NCBI GenBank assembly: GCA_946807835.1
Contig: OX327684.1
Location: forward strand, 17,694,501-17,758,500
Source of the DNA: Ailanthus altissimus
Lineage: Eukaryota > Streptophyta > Magnoliopsida > Sapindales > Simaroubaceae
Length of the DNA stretch: 64,000 bases
Direction: 5' to 3'
Shown in pieces: positions 12,990 through 26,600 of this stretch (positions are counted from its first letter, which is position 1; every line of letters starts with the position of its first letter). The notes under the pieces were generated by a model that saw only the letters and a list, made by a program, of their open reading frames with translations, did not search any database and had not been told where the DNA came from. A program made the position numbers and the translations under genes.

Positions 12990-13946
12990 TTATCAATATA
13001 AATTATTTGGAACCATTCTTGACTTTTGTCATTCAAGTGGTCCCCTCTTCATTTTTCTGGATTTATCTATGTTTTTCTATAAATAGATAGCATGTTTATG
13101 CCCAAATGATGTAATTAGAGAACTAAATTTTAATTTAAAACACTTATCTTTTGTATTATTTCTTTGTAATATTATTTCTCTTGTTTATTATTCTAAAATC
13201 ATGTTATCTCTTCTTCCATTTCTTTTCTTTTTCTTTAGTTTTATTATGTCCAAGTAATTTTTTTTATACTAAGGTAAAAGAGTGAAACTCTTGTCAAGAT
13301 AATAAGATGTACTTAACTCTTACAAATGAATATAATGCTTCATTATTAAGTTATGCAAATTTATATATGATGTATTTATTTTGTTTGTAATATTAATACA
13401 CTTTCTTCTAAAGTGGTGCCTCTTGATTTATTATAGACAACTTTTATAGTTGACACAATAAATTCTTGAAACCATTTACAAGATTTTGTGTATATATCAT
13501 TTCTTGTAAAATGAGAGTCTTGATTTATTATAAACATATATAAAGATTGGCATAATAAATACTTGAACTCATTTATAAGATTTTGTGTATAATAATTGAA
13601 AGAAATAAATACTAGTTATTAAATAAATGATGATGAACTTTAATTGTTATATTTTTCGGTTGGAACCTCATTCGTGTGAGAATTCCAATTGAATTATAAA
13701 AATAGTTAAATATATTCTTACTTCTTATGCCAACAGTGGATCTTCCTAACCTTAACTTTTATTTGAATTGATTAATTGAATTAATATTTGTAAATATCTT
13801 ATACTGCATTAATTGTCTTTAAAGTATTTATAGTTTGTACTTTTAATTCTACTTCCCTGTAGATCGACCCCGTTCTCACTAGGTTTTTTATTACTTCGAC
13901 AATCCTGTACTTGGGAATAAAATCTTATATTCTGGACGTGTCAAGT
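12990..13946 (+). repeat. 5' LTR of Athila-1, missing its first ~500 bp
   Basis: Collinear with the 3' part of the Athila-2 LTRs from the segment ending TTCTTGACTTT through to the shared terminus GGACGTGTCA at 13946. A mutated primer-binding region (AGTTTTTAGTGTCGTTATCG) follows. Compared with 34884-36739 the first part of the LTR is absent, and the cut end lies against Copia-A. Confidence 0.82.
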
Positions 13947-14315
13947 TTTTAGTGTCGTTATCGAGGAAGTGAAATTAATAATTTTTTTGTTTTATTATTC
14001 GCTTTTTATTTTCATAGAGTGCTAAGCCTCATAACTTGCCTTACTTTATTTAATATTTGCTTTTTATTTTTATTTAAGGTTAAGCCTCCTAACTTACTTT
14101 ATTTTATTTATTATTCGCTTTTTATTTTCATGGAAGGCTAAACCTCTCACTCTTTATTTGTTAACTTTTTATTATATAATCTAACTTCTAATTATTTATC
14201 TTTATTTTTATTTTTATTTTAGTTTTGCATATTTTATTTACCTACGTTTAATATTTATTTTTTTTTCTCTTATTTGTATTATTTATTGTTATTTGTATTT
14301 TTTTTATTTCTTTAT

Positions 14316-17300
14316 ATGAGCGGTTGGTTTCGAGATCCTAATTCTCATCGTTTGGTGAAAGGTATTTTTGGAACTTCATTTGATAATTTGTTGGATTCTC
14401 CTTTATCTTCTCATTCTTCACCAATTAATACCATGATCGAAAATCAAATTGAGGGACTTATAGACCCAGGGGACAATCAGTCCCAACATAATGACCATAA
14501 CCGACCTAGGACACTTAGAGATTACATGAACCTTACACGAACCGGTGCACCATTTTGCTTAATTTTTTCCCCGGATGCAACACATTTTAATTTTAAGCCA
14601 AGCATTATCTAATTTTCATGGCTTAGATACAAAGAATCCTTATCTATATTAGTGTGTAACACGTATAATGACCAAAATTATGGCATTAACATAATTTGAC
14701 TTAAGTTTTTCCCTTTTTCTTTAAAAGATAAAGTTAAAACATAGTTAGAAAACCTTAGGTCAGGATCTATTTCTTTATGGGATGAGATGCAACAACAATT
14801 TTTTTTTAAAAAAAAATTTCTTCCCATAGAACAAATTCTTTCAAAAGCCAAATTACTACTTTTGTCCAAAAACTATGAGAGACCATTTACCAATGTCGAG
14901 AAAGGTATAAAGAATTACTTAATACTTGTCCCTATCATGACTTTGAAACATGGAGACTAATCTCAAATTTCTATGAGGGCTTAACAACCTAAGTTAGGAA
15001 AATGGTAGAAATAATATGTAATGGAACATTTGAGGATAAAGACCCAGAAGAGGCAATGAACTATCTAGACTTACTAGTAGAAAATGCTCAAAATTGGGAC
15101 ACTGTTGGTACTTGTGAGGCATCAAGTAAAAATCAAACCACTACATCTAATGGGGGTATTTATCTTCTTAGGGAAGACCATGACCTTCAAGTCAAATTAG
15201 TATCCCTAGCTAGCAAAGTCAAAACCTTAGAAATAAAAAAGAGTGGTCAATTAAAATATGTTCGAGAAATTATGTGCACATTTATGAAACCCATGATCAC
15301 TCCACCAATGATTGCCCAACTTTGCCTGCATTTAGAGAATGTCTCCATGAACAAGCCAATGTTTTAAACACGTTCAAACGGTCAAACAATAACCCATATA
15401 AACAAAACTACAATCCTGAATAGAGAAATCACTCAAATTTTAGTTTGAGGAATAACACTCAAGCACAGGCTTCATAACCACCTTTCCAACCACACCAAAA
15501 TTTTTAAAACCACTAAGGTTATGCACCATATATCCTACCTCATAGAAAAAATCTTGAAGAAACTTTGCATGCATTCATTGAAAAGTAAGAGTCTATTAAT
15601 TCTTAAAATACTCAAATATTTGCTGATTTGAAAGATACTCTTGCTAAATTTGCACCCGCATTGAACATTCACGTGAAAGAAAAATTTTCTTCTCAACCAC
15701 AACCAAACCCCAAAAAATAACATAACTCAAATGCATATAGTTCAGGAAGCCAACATATGGATCAAGTTAAAGCAGTTATCACTATTTAGAATGGTGAAAT
15801 TGTTGAAAAGGCATTCCTCAACCTCATGAGAATGATGATCAATGTCTAAAGGTAAGGAAAGCGTTGAACCTATACCTAATAAAGAAAACACCAAACCCTC
15901 ACCTCTACCCTCATTTCCATATGCATTACGTAATACTAAGAAGATGAATCACAATCCTGAAAATTTTAAAATCTTTAAACAGATAAAAGTTAATATTCTT
16001 TTATTGGATACTATTAAACAAGTTCCCTTTTATGAAATTTTTTTGAAGAATTTAGGCACAGTAAAAAAAAAAAACTAAATGTGAAAAAGAAAGCATTTTT
16101 TAGCTGAACAAGTAAGTTTCATTCTTCAGAATAATAATGCTTTGAAATATAAAGACCTTAGTTGTTCTATAATTTCATGTATTATTGGAAGTCATAAAAT
16201 TGAACAAACCTTACTTGATCTTGGTGCTAGTGTAAATTTATTGCCGTATTTAATTTATCAATAGCTCAATCTCGGTAAGTTAAAATCAAATTCTATAACT
16301 CTTTTGCTTACAAATAGATCAATAAAAGTATCAAGAGGGACAATGAAAGATGTTTTAGTTTAAGTTGATAAATTCATATATCTTGTAGATTTTATTGTTT
16401 TCGACACAAAACCTGTTAAATGATGTAATCCAATACCTGTTATTTTGGGTTGTCCATTTTTAGCAACTTCCAATACTTTGATTAATTGTAGGAATTGAGT
16501 AATAAAACTTTTATTTGGAAACATGACACTTAAGCTCAATGTTTTCAATATGTGTAAGCAACCATATAAGGGGAAGGATAAAAGTGAAGAAGCCGACATG
16601 ATTGAAATGATTGTGGAGGATCATATTCAAAAAGGGAGTTCTACCGATCCCTTAGAAATATGTTTAATAAATTCATTTGAGTTAAATATACAATAAGATC
16701 TTGAAATCTTTGACATATGTTCTTTACTTGACTGTACACAGGTGATTGAAAATAAAGGATGGAAACAAAAGTTTGAAGAATTAGGAGAAAATAAGGATAA
16801 ACAAAACAAAATTTTAAAGTTGGAGTTAAAACCTCTGCTTGAAAAACTGAAATATGCATTTCTTAGAGAGAAATAAACTTACCTGGTGATAATCTCTTCT
16901 ATACTCACAAGCGAACAAGAGGGTAAGTTGATTGAATTATTAAAAATGCATAAAAAGGCAATTGGGTGAATTTTAAAAGACATAAACGACATTAATCCTT
17001 TGATTTGCACACATAAAATACACTTAAAGGATAATGACAAAATTTTCCAACAACCTCAAAGGAGATTAAATTCACATACGAAGAGGTTGTGAGAGTCGAA
17101 GTTCTCAAATTACTTGAAGTAGGAATCATCTATCCGATTTCAGATAGTAAGTGGGTAAATCCTACTCATGTAGTGCTAAAAACATCTGGAATCACAATCA
17201 TTAAAAATGACAAAGGTGAGTTAATACCAACTTGAGTCTCATCTAGTTAGAGGATGTACATAGATTATAGGAAGTTGAACTCGTCCATTAGAAAAGACCA

Positions 17301-19720
17301 TTTTTCTTTACCATTCCTTGATTAAATTGTAGAAAAAATAGCAGGATATCCATATTATTGCTTTCTGGATGGTTATTCTGGCTATTATCAAATTTCTATA
17401 GCACTAGAGGACCAAGAAAAGACTACATTCATATGCCCTTTTAGGACATTTTCTTTTAAAATGAATGCCCTTTGGACTTTGTAATTCCTTAGCAACATTT
17501 TAGAGATGTATGTTAAGTATTTTTAGTGACATGGTTGAGCATTATTTAGAAGTTTTCATGCATGATTTAACTGTGTTTGAAAATTCTTTTGATAATTATC
17601 TTGAAAACTTAGAAAAAGTCTTTAAAAGATGTGAAAAAAAGAGTCTTGTGTTGAATTAGAAAAAATGTCATTGCAGGGTTACTTTTGAAATTATTTTGGG
17701 ACATATAGTGTCTTCTAAAATAATTGAAGTGGATAAGGCCAAATTCAAACTCATTACACATTTGCCTCCACCAAAAACAGCCAGAGAAGTCCAATCCTTT
17801 TTAGGACATTATTGGATTCTATAAGAGGTTCATAAAAATTTTTAGTGTTATATCTAAACCTCTTTGTAACCTTTTAGCAAAAGATGTATCATTTGAGTGG
17901 ACTTAAGAGTGTCAAAATTCGTTTGAAAAATTAATTGACCTCTTAACATCTGCTCCTATCATATAATCTCCTGACTGGTCTTAACCTTTTAAGCTCATGT
18001 GTGATGCTAGTGACTACGCTATTGGTGTTGTATTGGGACAAAGAAAGGAAGGTAAATCCTATATAATTTATTACGCAAATAGAACTTTAAACAGTGCACA
18101 AATAAATCACACAACGATTTTAAAAGATTTACTTGCTATAATATTTGTATTAGACAAATTTCGTTCTTACTTAATTGGTTCTTCAACTATTGTGTTTACT
18201 GACTATGCTGCTGTTAGATACTTAATGTCAAAATAGGATGTAAAACCAAGACTGATTCAATGGATTCTATTGCTTCAAAAATTTATTATCATTATCAAAG
18301 ATAAGATTGAAGTTGAGAATGTTGTTGCAGATCACTTATCAAGACTTGCACTAGATTCATCAACAAAATTAACACCTATTAATGATTCTTTTCCCATTGA
18401 ATATTTATTTTCTACTGTTACAATGTCTTAGTATGCTAATATTGTTAATTTTCTTGTAATAGGAGAAATGTCATCTCAATAGAATGCTCAAGACAAAAAG
18501 AAAATTTTAACTGAGGTAAGAAAGTTTTATTGAGATGATCCTTATCTCTTCAAATATTGTCGTGACCAAATATTTTGAAGATGCATACCCGACAATAAGG
18601 TAAGTAAAGTTATTGAATTTTGTCATTCTGAAGTATGTGGGGTGGGGGGGGGCATTTCTTATTAAAGAAAATAGCTGTAAAAATCTTGCAGTGTGAATTT
18701 TATTGGCCCATTTTGTTCAAAAATACACATGTATTTTATATAACGTGTGAAAATTATAAAAAGTTAGGATTAATTTTAAAATGAAACATGATGCCTTTGA
18801 ACTCCATTCTTGTTATTGAAATATTTAATTGTTGGAGATAGATTTCATGGGACTATTTCTGCTATCCTTTGGATTTACGTATATCTTAGTCACAGTAGAT
18901 TATGTGTCAAAATAGATTGAGGCTATTCCATGCCAAATTAATGACCATAAAACAGTCATGAAATTTTTGAAAGAAAATATCTTAAGTCAATTTAGAATCT
19001 CTCGAGCCATTATAAGTGATGGGGGTAAACATTTTTGTAATAAGCCATTTGAAACATTAATGAAAAAATATGATATTACTCATAAAGTTGCCACCCCTTA
19101 TCATCCTCAGACAAGTGGATAAGTTGAATTAGCAAATAGGGAGATAAAACAAATTTTAGAAAAAAAAATTGTAAACCCAAATCGTAAAGATTGGTCTTTA
19201 AGACTTAATGATGCACTGTGGGCTTATAGAACTGCTTTTAAAACTTTATTGGGTATGTCTTCTTATAGGATAGTTTATGATAAACATTGTCATTTACTTG
19301 TGAAACTTGAGCATAAAGCCTACTGGGTTATTAAAACTTTCAATGTAAATTTTGATTCTGCTAGACACATAAGTAAATTACAAATAAATGAACTTGAAGA
19401 ATTGAGAAATGATGCAAATGAGAATTCAAAAATTCATAAAGGTAAAATCAAAGCTTTTCATTATCAAAAAATTCAAAGAAAAATATTTGATACTGGTCAT
19501 AAGATTTTGTTTTATAATTCTCGACTTCACATATTCTTTGGAAAATTAAGATCAAGATGGAGTGGCTCTTTTATTGTGAAACATGTGAATTGACATTGAA
19601 AATTCAAGAAATGAGAATGTATTTAAGGTAAATGGATAAAGATTTAAGCCGTTTCTAGAAAACTAAGCTTTTCATGAAGAATTTGTATTTCTGTCTGACT
19701 CTTGTTACGAGACCGATTAA
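14316..19720 (+). pseudogene. Athila-1 gag-pol remnant
   Basis: Starts MSGWFRDPNSHRLVKG exactly as in Athila-2 and ends in the same C-terminal tail. Recognisable pieces are gag (14316-15370), protease neighbourhood around 16200, RT/RNase H (17230-18400) and integrase (18840-19600, with VVDYVSK-like and ISDGGKHF blocks). Numerous stops, frameshifts and small deletions occur; a G-run at about 18641-18652 (GTGGGGTGGGGGGGGG region) expands a frame-breaking site. Three of its stops coincide with Athila-2 stops: 17248, 18429 and 18576. No intact domain remains. Confidence 0.87.
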
Positions 19721-19909
19721 TCATTATTTTATATATTTATATATATTTATTCTTCTTCTAACTTTTTGTTTTGTTTTTACTTGCAAGTTAATTTAGTATT
19801 TTTTCTAAAGTTTTTTTTTGCACCCCGGTTACTCTGTGATATTTTAAGTCGGTTTTGTCAGTTTTTCATAATTACTAATACCTTTTCTTCTTCCCCATTT
19901 CTAAAAAAA

Positions 19910-20470
19910 ATGTATGACATTCTAAAGAATTTGAAAAAATATTTTCCCTCATTATTTTAAAATTCTTTAAAGAAAATATACCAAGTAAGATGTGAAAGAT
20001 TAAGGTTATTAATGATTATGAATATATATCTGTTGATTTACGTTGGTTAATTGAAGCCAAAGTTCAATTGACAAGTGAATTTTCTCACTTATTAATTTTC
20101 TACATGCCTGGCTTAGGTAAAAGATCTTTTGCAAAAAAAACAAAGAGTAAAACGATTAAGTGTTTGTTACAAGTGTACATGTATGACTTACAACACACGT
20201 TGCCGTACTTTAGGAATGGCGTCTATAAATCGCAAAGATAAAATTAGGTTCATTAAGGATGGTCTGAGTAAGGAGTCTTTAGATGATATCTTATCGACTC
20301 TTGAGACGCATCCTAATAGATATGTGCATATTACAATTCGTGGATTATGAGATATATTTCTAAAAGAACATGAGCAGTACAGCCTTAAAAATCTGAATTT
20401 AAAAGACCCTGTTTGTCAATTTATAAGAAAATTAGATGGGAAGCCTATCCCCACCTATAGAAGGCGTTAA
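19910..20470 (+). pseudogene. Athila-1 copy of the cysteine-rich cargo frame
   Basis: Homologous to 29242-29790. It begins ATGTATGACATT where the younger copy has ATGGATGACATT. It keeps the block KRLSVCYKC and the stretch DKIRFIKDGLSKESLDDIL, but one cysteine is replaced (TYNTRC against TCNTRC), an A-run has an extra base that shifts frame near 20133, and stops appear after 20340. Function unknown, see the intact-looking copy. Confidence 0.75.
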
Positions 20471-20675
20471 AGCCGTTTCTGGACGTAAAACTATAGAAAT
20501 ATGTGAACCACAATCACAACTACTTGTATATATTTACTGTACCTATTATTTTTAAATGTTTCGTTTTAAACTCAAACATCTTTTCCAACAACCAATCACC
20601 CATAGTCGATTTTAAAAATTTTGTATTTTAAATCAACAACTCATGTGACTTAACTTTATAATACCTTTTTGGCTT

Positions 20676-20683
20676 TATAAATA
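20676..20683 (+). promoter_or_regulatory. TATA box upstream of the Athila-1 LOG pseudogene
   Basis: TATAAATA 72 bases before the former start codon. The equivalent site in Athila-2 lies 73 bases before its ATG. The context GGCTTTATAAATATATTGCA is shared apart from two or three substitutions. Confidence 0.55.
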
Positions 20684-20747
20684 TATTGCATTATTTTTGT
20701 ATTTTTATACAAACTCAAGTCATTTAAGAGAGAGGGTGAGTGTAATA

Positions 20748-21395
20748 ATAGAAGGAACATCAACTCGTAAATTTATAAAAAATTATGTCTTTTGTGGATC
20801 CAGTTCTGAAAAAATTGGAGAGTTTGTAGAAGTAGCGAAACCTTTGGTAAGGTGTTAGCTGAGCAAAAAATTCATTTAGTATATGGGAGAGATAGTCTTA
20901 GATTAATGAGACGTGTGGCAACCGCTACACAAAATAAAGGCAGTCAAGTTTTGGGTATCATACCGAAAGCTCTAGCTGTTGGAAACATTGTAGAAAAAAC
21001 AATTGGAGACGAGTTACAAGTATCATCAATGCATGAGTGAACGTCTCTCATGCTTCTGAATGCTGATGCCTTCATAACTCTACTTGGAAGTTTCAAAACT
21101 TTAAAGAAAATTTTTCAAATTGTCTCATGGGCACAATTGTAAATCTACCAAAAATCCATTAGGTTGTTAAATGTTGATGGTTTTTATCATGAGTTGTTAT
21201 CTTTTCTTGACTATGCACAGTTCATCTCATCTGCAGAATGACAGATCCTAATTTTTGCTTCAACTGTTGATCAGTTAATTAATGAACTACAAGCTTTTAC
21301 GTCTCTATCTAATCCAATAATGCATGCGTCAGATAGATTGGTATACTGATGATAGTGAAAAGAAATGCAAGATAGATTTAACGCTTCTTATGTAG
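20748..21395 (+). pseudogene. Athila-1 copy of the captured LOG gene
   Basis: Collinear with the LOG frame at 30148-30801 from start region to TAG. The start codon is ATA, a one-base deletion breaks frame near 20838, and there are stops at about 21038 and 21140. The family PGGxGTLEE motif has decayed to LGSFKTLKK, so the catalytic Glu is gone. Well-preserved blocks are [18 protein letters not shown] and [14 protein letters not shown] box sits at 20676-20683 at the same distance as in the younger copy. Its presence shows that the capture preceded the split of the two elements. Confidence 0.85.
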
Positions 21396-21488
21396 CCTAT
21401 TTACTTTTATGTATTTTTAAGTATTTTGTGTGGCTTATTTTATTTTGTTGCAGGTTTAATTTCTAATAAAATATGTTTCAGGTGATAT

Positions 21489-22920
21489 TGATGAACACTT
21501 AAAATTACACATTTAATAAGAGTTTTACATGATTGTTTTGTATTACTAGTGTATTTAATTTTCTTAACTTAAGTATGTTTACAATATTGTACTTAATTAT
21601 CTTATAACTGTTTTGTAGCAGGTCCGGTAAAATGGGTATAACTTTCTACCTGAAGATCTAATTGAGGTGATTCTTGATCCTGTGCAGAGATTACTCAATG
21701 GACTAACATATTGTATTTCACAAAGCATTGGAAATGTGAGTGTTTAGAGGGTGAAAATTAGCCTAGAATAGAATTGATCTGCAGTACAGACCTAGTTTGA
21801 ACAGTTATCAGTATTTGGCCTATAACTATAGAAATACGTATCTAATACATATGAGATCACTCAATTTATAAAGATAAGAGACTTATCTATAACTTTTATG
21901 TTTTGAGTGACAGCTAATTCGGATCACATCAATTCCAAATTAGATAATCAAGTGGGTGCCCTAGTGATAATGAATGCAAATTATCTTGCCACCATTCTTG
22001 ACTTTCATCAACCAAGTGGTTTCCTCCAAATTTGTCTCGATTTATCCATGTTTTTCTATAAATAGGTGGTTTGTTTATGCCTAAAGGATGTAATTAGAAA
22101 GTTAAAATTTAGTTCAAAATACTTTTCCTTTGTATCTATTTCCTTGTACTATTATTTCTCTTGTTTACTATTAAGTCATGTTATTTCTTCTTCCATTTCT
22201 TTTCTTTTCATTTAGTTTTATTATGTCCAAATAATTTTGTTTAAGCTAAGGTGAAAGGGTGAAGCTCTTGGCAAGGTAATAAGATATGTTTAATATTTAT
22301 TCATGAATTTAATGCTTCATTTTTAAGTTATGCAAATTTATATATAATGTATTTATTTTGTTTGTAGAATTAATACATTTTCTTCTAAAGTGGTGATTCT
22401 TAATTTATTATTGACAAACTTAATACTTGGCACAATAAATTCTTGAAACCATTTACAAGATTTGGTGTATATAACCTTTCTTGTAAAGTGAGAGTCTTGA
22501 TTTATTGTAGACAAATATAAAAATTGGCATAATAAATACTTGAACCCATTTATAAGATTTGGTGTATAATAATTAAAAAATAATAAATACTAATCAATAT
22601 ATAAATGATGATGAACTTTAATTGCTATATTTTCCGGTTGGAACCTTCTTTGTGTGAGGATTCTAATTGAGTTATAAAAAAATTAAATATATTCTTATTT
22701 CTTATGCCAAGAGTGAATCCCTATAACCTTAACTTTTTATTTGAATTGATTAATTAAAATAATATTTGCAAACATCTTATACTGCATTAATTATTTTAAA
22801 AGTGTTTATAATTTGGAATTTTAATTCTACTTCCTTGTGGATCGACCCCGTTCTCATCGGGTTATTTATTACTTCGACAATCTTGCACTTGGGAATAACT
22901 TCTATATTTTGGACGTGTCA
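21489..22920 (+). repeat. 5' LTR of Athila-2
   Basis: Starts TGATGAACACTT and ends GGACGTGTCA, collinear over 1432 bp with 32190-33621. It contains a diverged tandem duplication of about 90 bp (about 22392-22480 and 22488-22570), both copies holding a GGCA(C/T)AATAAAT and AAGATTTGGTGTATA core. TTTTTCTATAAATAGG around 22050 is a likely TATA box for the element transcript. Confidence 0.93.
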
Positions 22921-22926
22921 AGTTTT

Positions 22927-22944
22927 TGGCGCCGTTGCCGAGGA
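22927..22944 (+). other. Primer-binding site of Athila-2
   Basis: TGGCGCCGTTGCCGAGGA, six bases after the 5' LTR. It is the usual primer-binding site form of the Athila/Tat branch of plant Gypsy elements. Confidence 0.8.
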
Positions 22945-22989
22945 GATAACGTTAATATTTTGTTTTGTTGTTGTTTGTTTGTTTATTTT

Positions 22990-23420
22990 ATTTTCATGGA
23001 AGACTGAGCCTCCTACTCGTTATTTATTATTCGTTTTTTTTTTTATTTTCATGGAAGGCCGAGCCTCCTAACGTACTTTATTTATTATTCTATTTTTATT
23101 TTCGCGGAAGGCTGAGCCTCTTACTCTTTATTTTGTTTATTTATTATTTTTTACTTTTTATTTTTATTTTTTTTTAATTTTCATGGAAGGCCGAGCCTCC
23201 TAACGTACTTTATTTATTATTCTATTTTTATTTTCGCGGAAGGCTGAGCCTCCTACTCTTTATTTCGTTTATTTATTATTTTTTACTTTTTATTTTCATT
23301 TTTTTTAATTTTCATGGAAGGCCGAGCCTCCTAACGTACTTTACTTTATTTATTATTCGCCTTTTATTTTCGCTTTTTATTTTCGCTTTTTATTTTAATG
23401 GAAGGCTAAGCCTCCTACTA
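22990..23420 (+). repeat. Leader array of seven short hairpin motifs
   Basis: Seven copies of a motif close to CATGGAAGGCCGAGCCTCCTA begin near 22995, 23050, 23103, 23182, 23234, 23313 and 23399, separated by T-rich spacers. Each can fold as AGGC-loop-GCCT. Copies 2 to 6 sit in a higher-order tandem repeat of about 131 bp. The same leader of Athila-1 (about 14010-14150) has only three degenerate copies. Confidence 0.8.
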
Positions 23421-23604
23421 TTTATTTATTAACTTTTTATTATATAATCTAACATCACTAATCTAACTTCTAATTATTTATCTTTATTTTGCTTTTAGTT
23501 TTACATATTTTATTTACTTGTGTGTAATACTTTATTTTATTTACCTGTGTGTAATATTTTATTTGTATTATTTATTGTTATTGTATTTTGTTTTGTTTCT
23601 TTTT

Positions 23605-26600
23605 ATGAGCGGTTGGTTTCGAGATCCTAATTCTCATCGTTTAGTAAAAGGTAATTTCGAAACTTCCTTTGATAATTTGTTAGATTCTCCTTCATCTTCT
23701 CATTCTTCACCAAGTAATACCATGAGCGAAAATCAAATTAAGGGACTTATAGACCCAGGGGACAATCAGTCCCAACATAATGACCATAACCGACCTAGGA
23801 CACTTAGAGACTATATGAACCCTACACGAACCGGTGCACCATCTTGCTTAATTTTTCCACCGGATGCAACGCATTTTAATTTTAAACCAAGCATTATCCA
23901 ACTTTTACCCACTTTTCATGGCTTAGATGTAGAAAACCCTTATCTACATCTAAGAGAATTTGAAGAAGTGTGTAACACGTATAATGATCAAAATTGTAGC
24001 ATGAACACAATTCGACTTAAGCTTTTCCCTTTTTCTTTAAAAGATAAAGCTAAAACATGGCTACAAAACTTTAGGCCAGGATCCATTTCTTTATGGGACG
24101 AGATGCAACAACAATTCCTGAAAAAGTTTTTTCCCTCCCATAGAACAAATTCTTTCAAAAGACAAATCATCACTTTTGCCCAAAAACCAGGAGATACCCT
24201 TTACCAATGTTGGGAAAGGTATAAAGAATTACTTAATACCTGTCCCCATCATGGTTTTGAAACATGGAGAGTAGTCTCAAATTTCTATGAGGGCTTAACA
24301 CCTCAAGTTAGGCAAATGGTAGAAATGATGTGTAATGGAACATTTGAGAAAAAAGACCCAGAAGAGGCAATGAACTATCTTGACTTACTAGCAGAAAATG
24401 CTTAAAATTGGGACACTGCTGGTACCTATGAGGAACCTAGCAAAAATTAAACCACTACATCTAGTGGGGGTATTTATCATCTTAAGGAAGACCATGACCT
24501 TCAAGCCAAATTAGCATCTCTTGCTAGAAAAGTCGAAACCTTAGAAATGAAAAAGAGTGGTCAAATAAAATCTGTTCAAGAAATTGTGTGTTATATTTGT
24601 GAAACCCATGATCACTCTACCAATGATTGCCCAACTTTGCCTGCATTTAGGGAATGTCTCCATGAACAAGCCAATGTTCTAAACACGTTCAAACGGTCAA
24701 ACAATAACCCATATTCACAAAACTATAATCCTGGATGGCGAAATCACCCGAATTTTAGTTGGAGGAATGACACTCAAGCACAGCCCTCACAACCACATTT
24801 CCAACCACACCAAAATTTTCAAAACCATCAAGGTTATGCACCATATGTCCCACCTCCTAGGAAAAATCTTGAAGAAACTTTGCATACGTTCATTGAAAAG
24901 CAAGAGTCTGTTAATTCTCAAAATGCTCAAACATTTGCTGATTTAAAAGATACTCTTGCTAAATTTGCATCTGCACTGAACATTCATGAGAAAGGAAAAT
25001 TTCTTTCTCAACCACAGCCAAACCCCAAAGGACAACATAACACAAATGCATGTAGTTCAGAAAACCAACACATGGATCAAGTTAAAGCAGTTATCACTCT
25101 TCGGAGTGGTAAAATTGTTGAAAAAGAAATTCCTGAACCTCATGAGAGCGATGAATCAATCTTTAAGGGTAAGGAAAGTGTTGAACCTACACTTAATGAA
25201 GAAAACACTAAACCCTCACCTTTACCCCCATTTCCTCATGCATTACGTAATACTAAGAAAATGAATCACAATCCTGAAATTTTTAAAATCTTCAAACAGG
25301 TAAAAGTTAATATTCTTTTACTAGATGCTATTAAACAGGTTCCCTCTTATACAAAATTTTTGAAAGACTTATGCACAGTAAAAAGAAAACTGAATGTGAA
25401 AAAGAAAGCATTTTTAGCTGAACAAGTAAGTGCCATTCTTCAGAACAATAATTCTTTGAAATATAAAGACCCTGGTTGTCCTACAATTTCATGTATTATT
25501 GGAAGTCATAAAATTGAACAAGCCTTACTTGATCTTGGTGCTAGTGTAAATTTACTGCCGTATTCAGTTTATCAACAGCTCAATCTCGGTGAGTTAAAAT
25601 CAACTTCTGTAACCCTTTTACTTGCTGATAGATCAATAAAAGTACCAAGAGGGACAGTGGAGGATGTCTTAGTTCAAGTTGATAAATTCATATATCCTGT
25701 GGATTTTATCGTCTTGGACACAGAACCTGTTAAAGGATGTAATCCAATACCTGTTATTTTGGGTCGTCCATTTTTAGCAACTTCTAACGCTTTGATTAAT
25801 TGCAGGAATAGAGTAATGAAGCTTTCATTTGGAAACATGACACTTAAACTCAATATTTTTAATATGTGTAAGCAACCATATGAAGAGGAGGATGAAAGTG
25901 AAGAAGGTGACATGATTGAAATGATTGTGGAGGATTATATTCAAAAAGGGAGTTCTACTAATCCCTTAGAAATATGTTTAATAAATTTATTTGAGTCAAA
26001 TATACAATTAGATCCTGAAATCTCTGACATATGTTCTTTACTTGACTTTGCACAGGTGATTGAAAATAAAAGATGGAAACTAAAGTTTGAAGAATTAGGA
26101 GAAAATGAGGATAAAAAGAATGAAATTTCAAAGTTGGAGTTAAAACCTCTGCCTGAAGGACTGAAATATGCATTTCTTGGAGAGAAACAAACTTACTCGA
26201 TGGTAATCGCTTCTACACTCACAAGTGAACAAGAAGATAAATTGATTGAATTATTGAAAATGCATAAAAATGCAATTGGGTGGACTTTAAAAGACATAAA
26301 TGGTATTAATCCTTTGATTTGCACACATAGAATACACCTAGAGGATAATGCCAAAACTTTTCAACAACCTCAAAGGAGATTAAATCCACATATGAAAGAG
26401 GTAGTGAGAGCTGAAGTTCTCAAATTACTTGAAGTAGGAATCATCTATCCGATTTCAGATAGTAAGTGGGTAAGTCCTACTCAGGTAGTACTAAAAAAAT
26501 CTGGAATCACAGTCATTGAAAATGAAAAAGGTGAGTTAATACCAACTCGAGTCTCATCTAGTTAGAGGATGTGCATAGATTATAAAAAATTGAACTTGGC

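Larger units (their letters stand above)
7995..12990 (-). mobile_element. Copia-A: truncated LTR retrotransposon, 3' half plus 3' LTR
   Basis: Minus-oriented Copia related to the complete copy at 53493-63573. It consists of a 2325-bp 3' LTR (7995-10319), a polypurine tract in reverse (about 10320-10330), and degenerate RNase H, reverse transcriptase, integrase and the start of the GAG-pre-integrase domain. It stops at about 12990, where it abuts a 5'-truncated Athila LTR. Gag, protease and the 5' LTR are missing. It is older than Copia-B: frames are broken by several frameshifts and stops. Confidence 0.88.

Noticed and set aside
18641..18655. G-rich run as a possible G-quadruplex or regulatory tract
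   Set aside because: It is an indel-prone expansion of a short GTGGGGGAC site in the dead Athila-1 pol; Athila-2 has the ordinary form.
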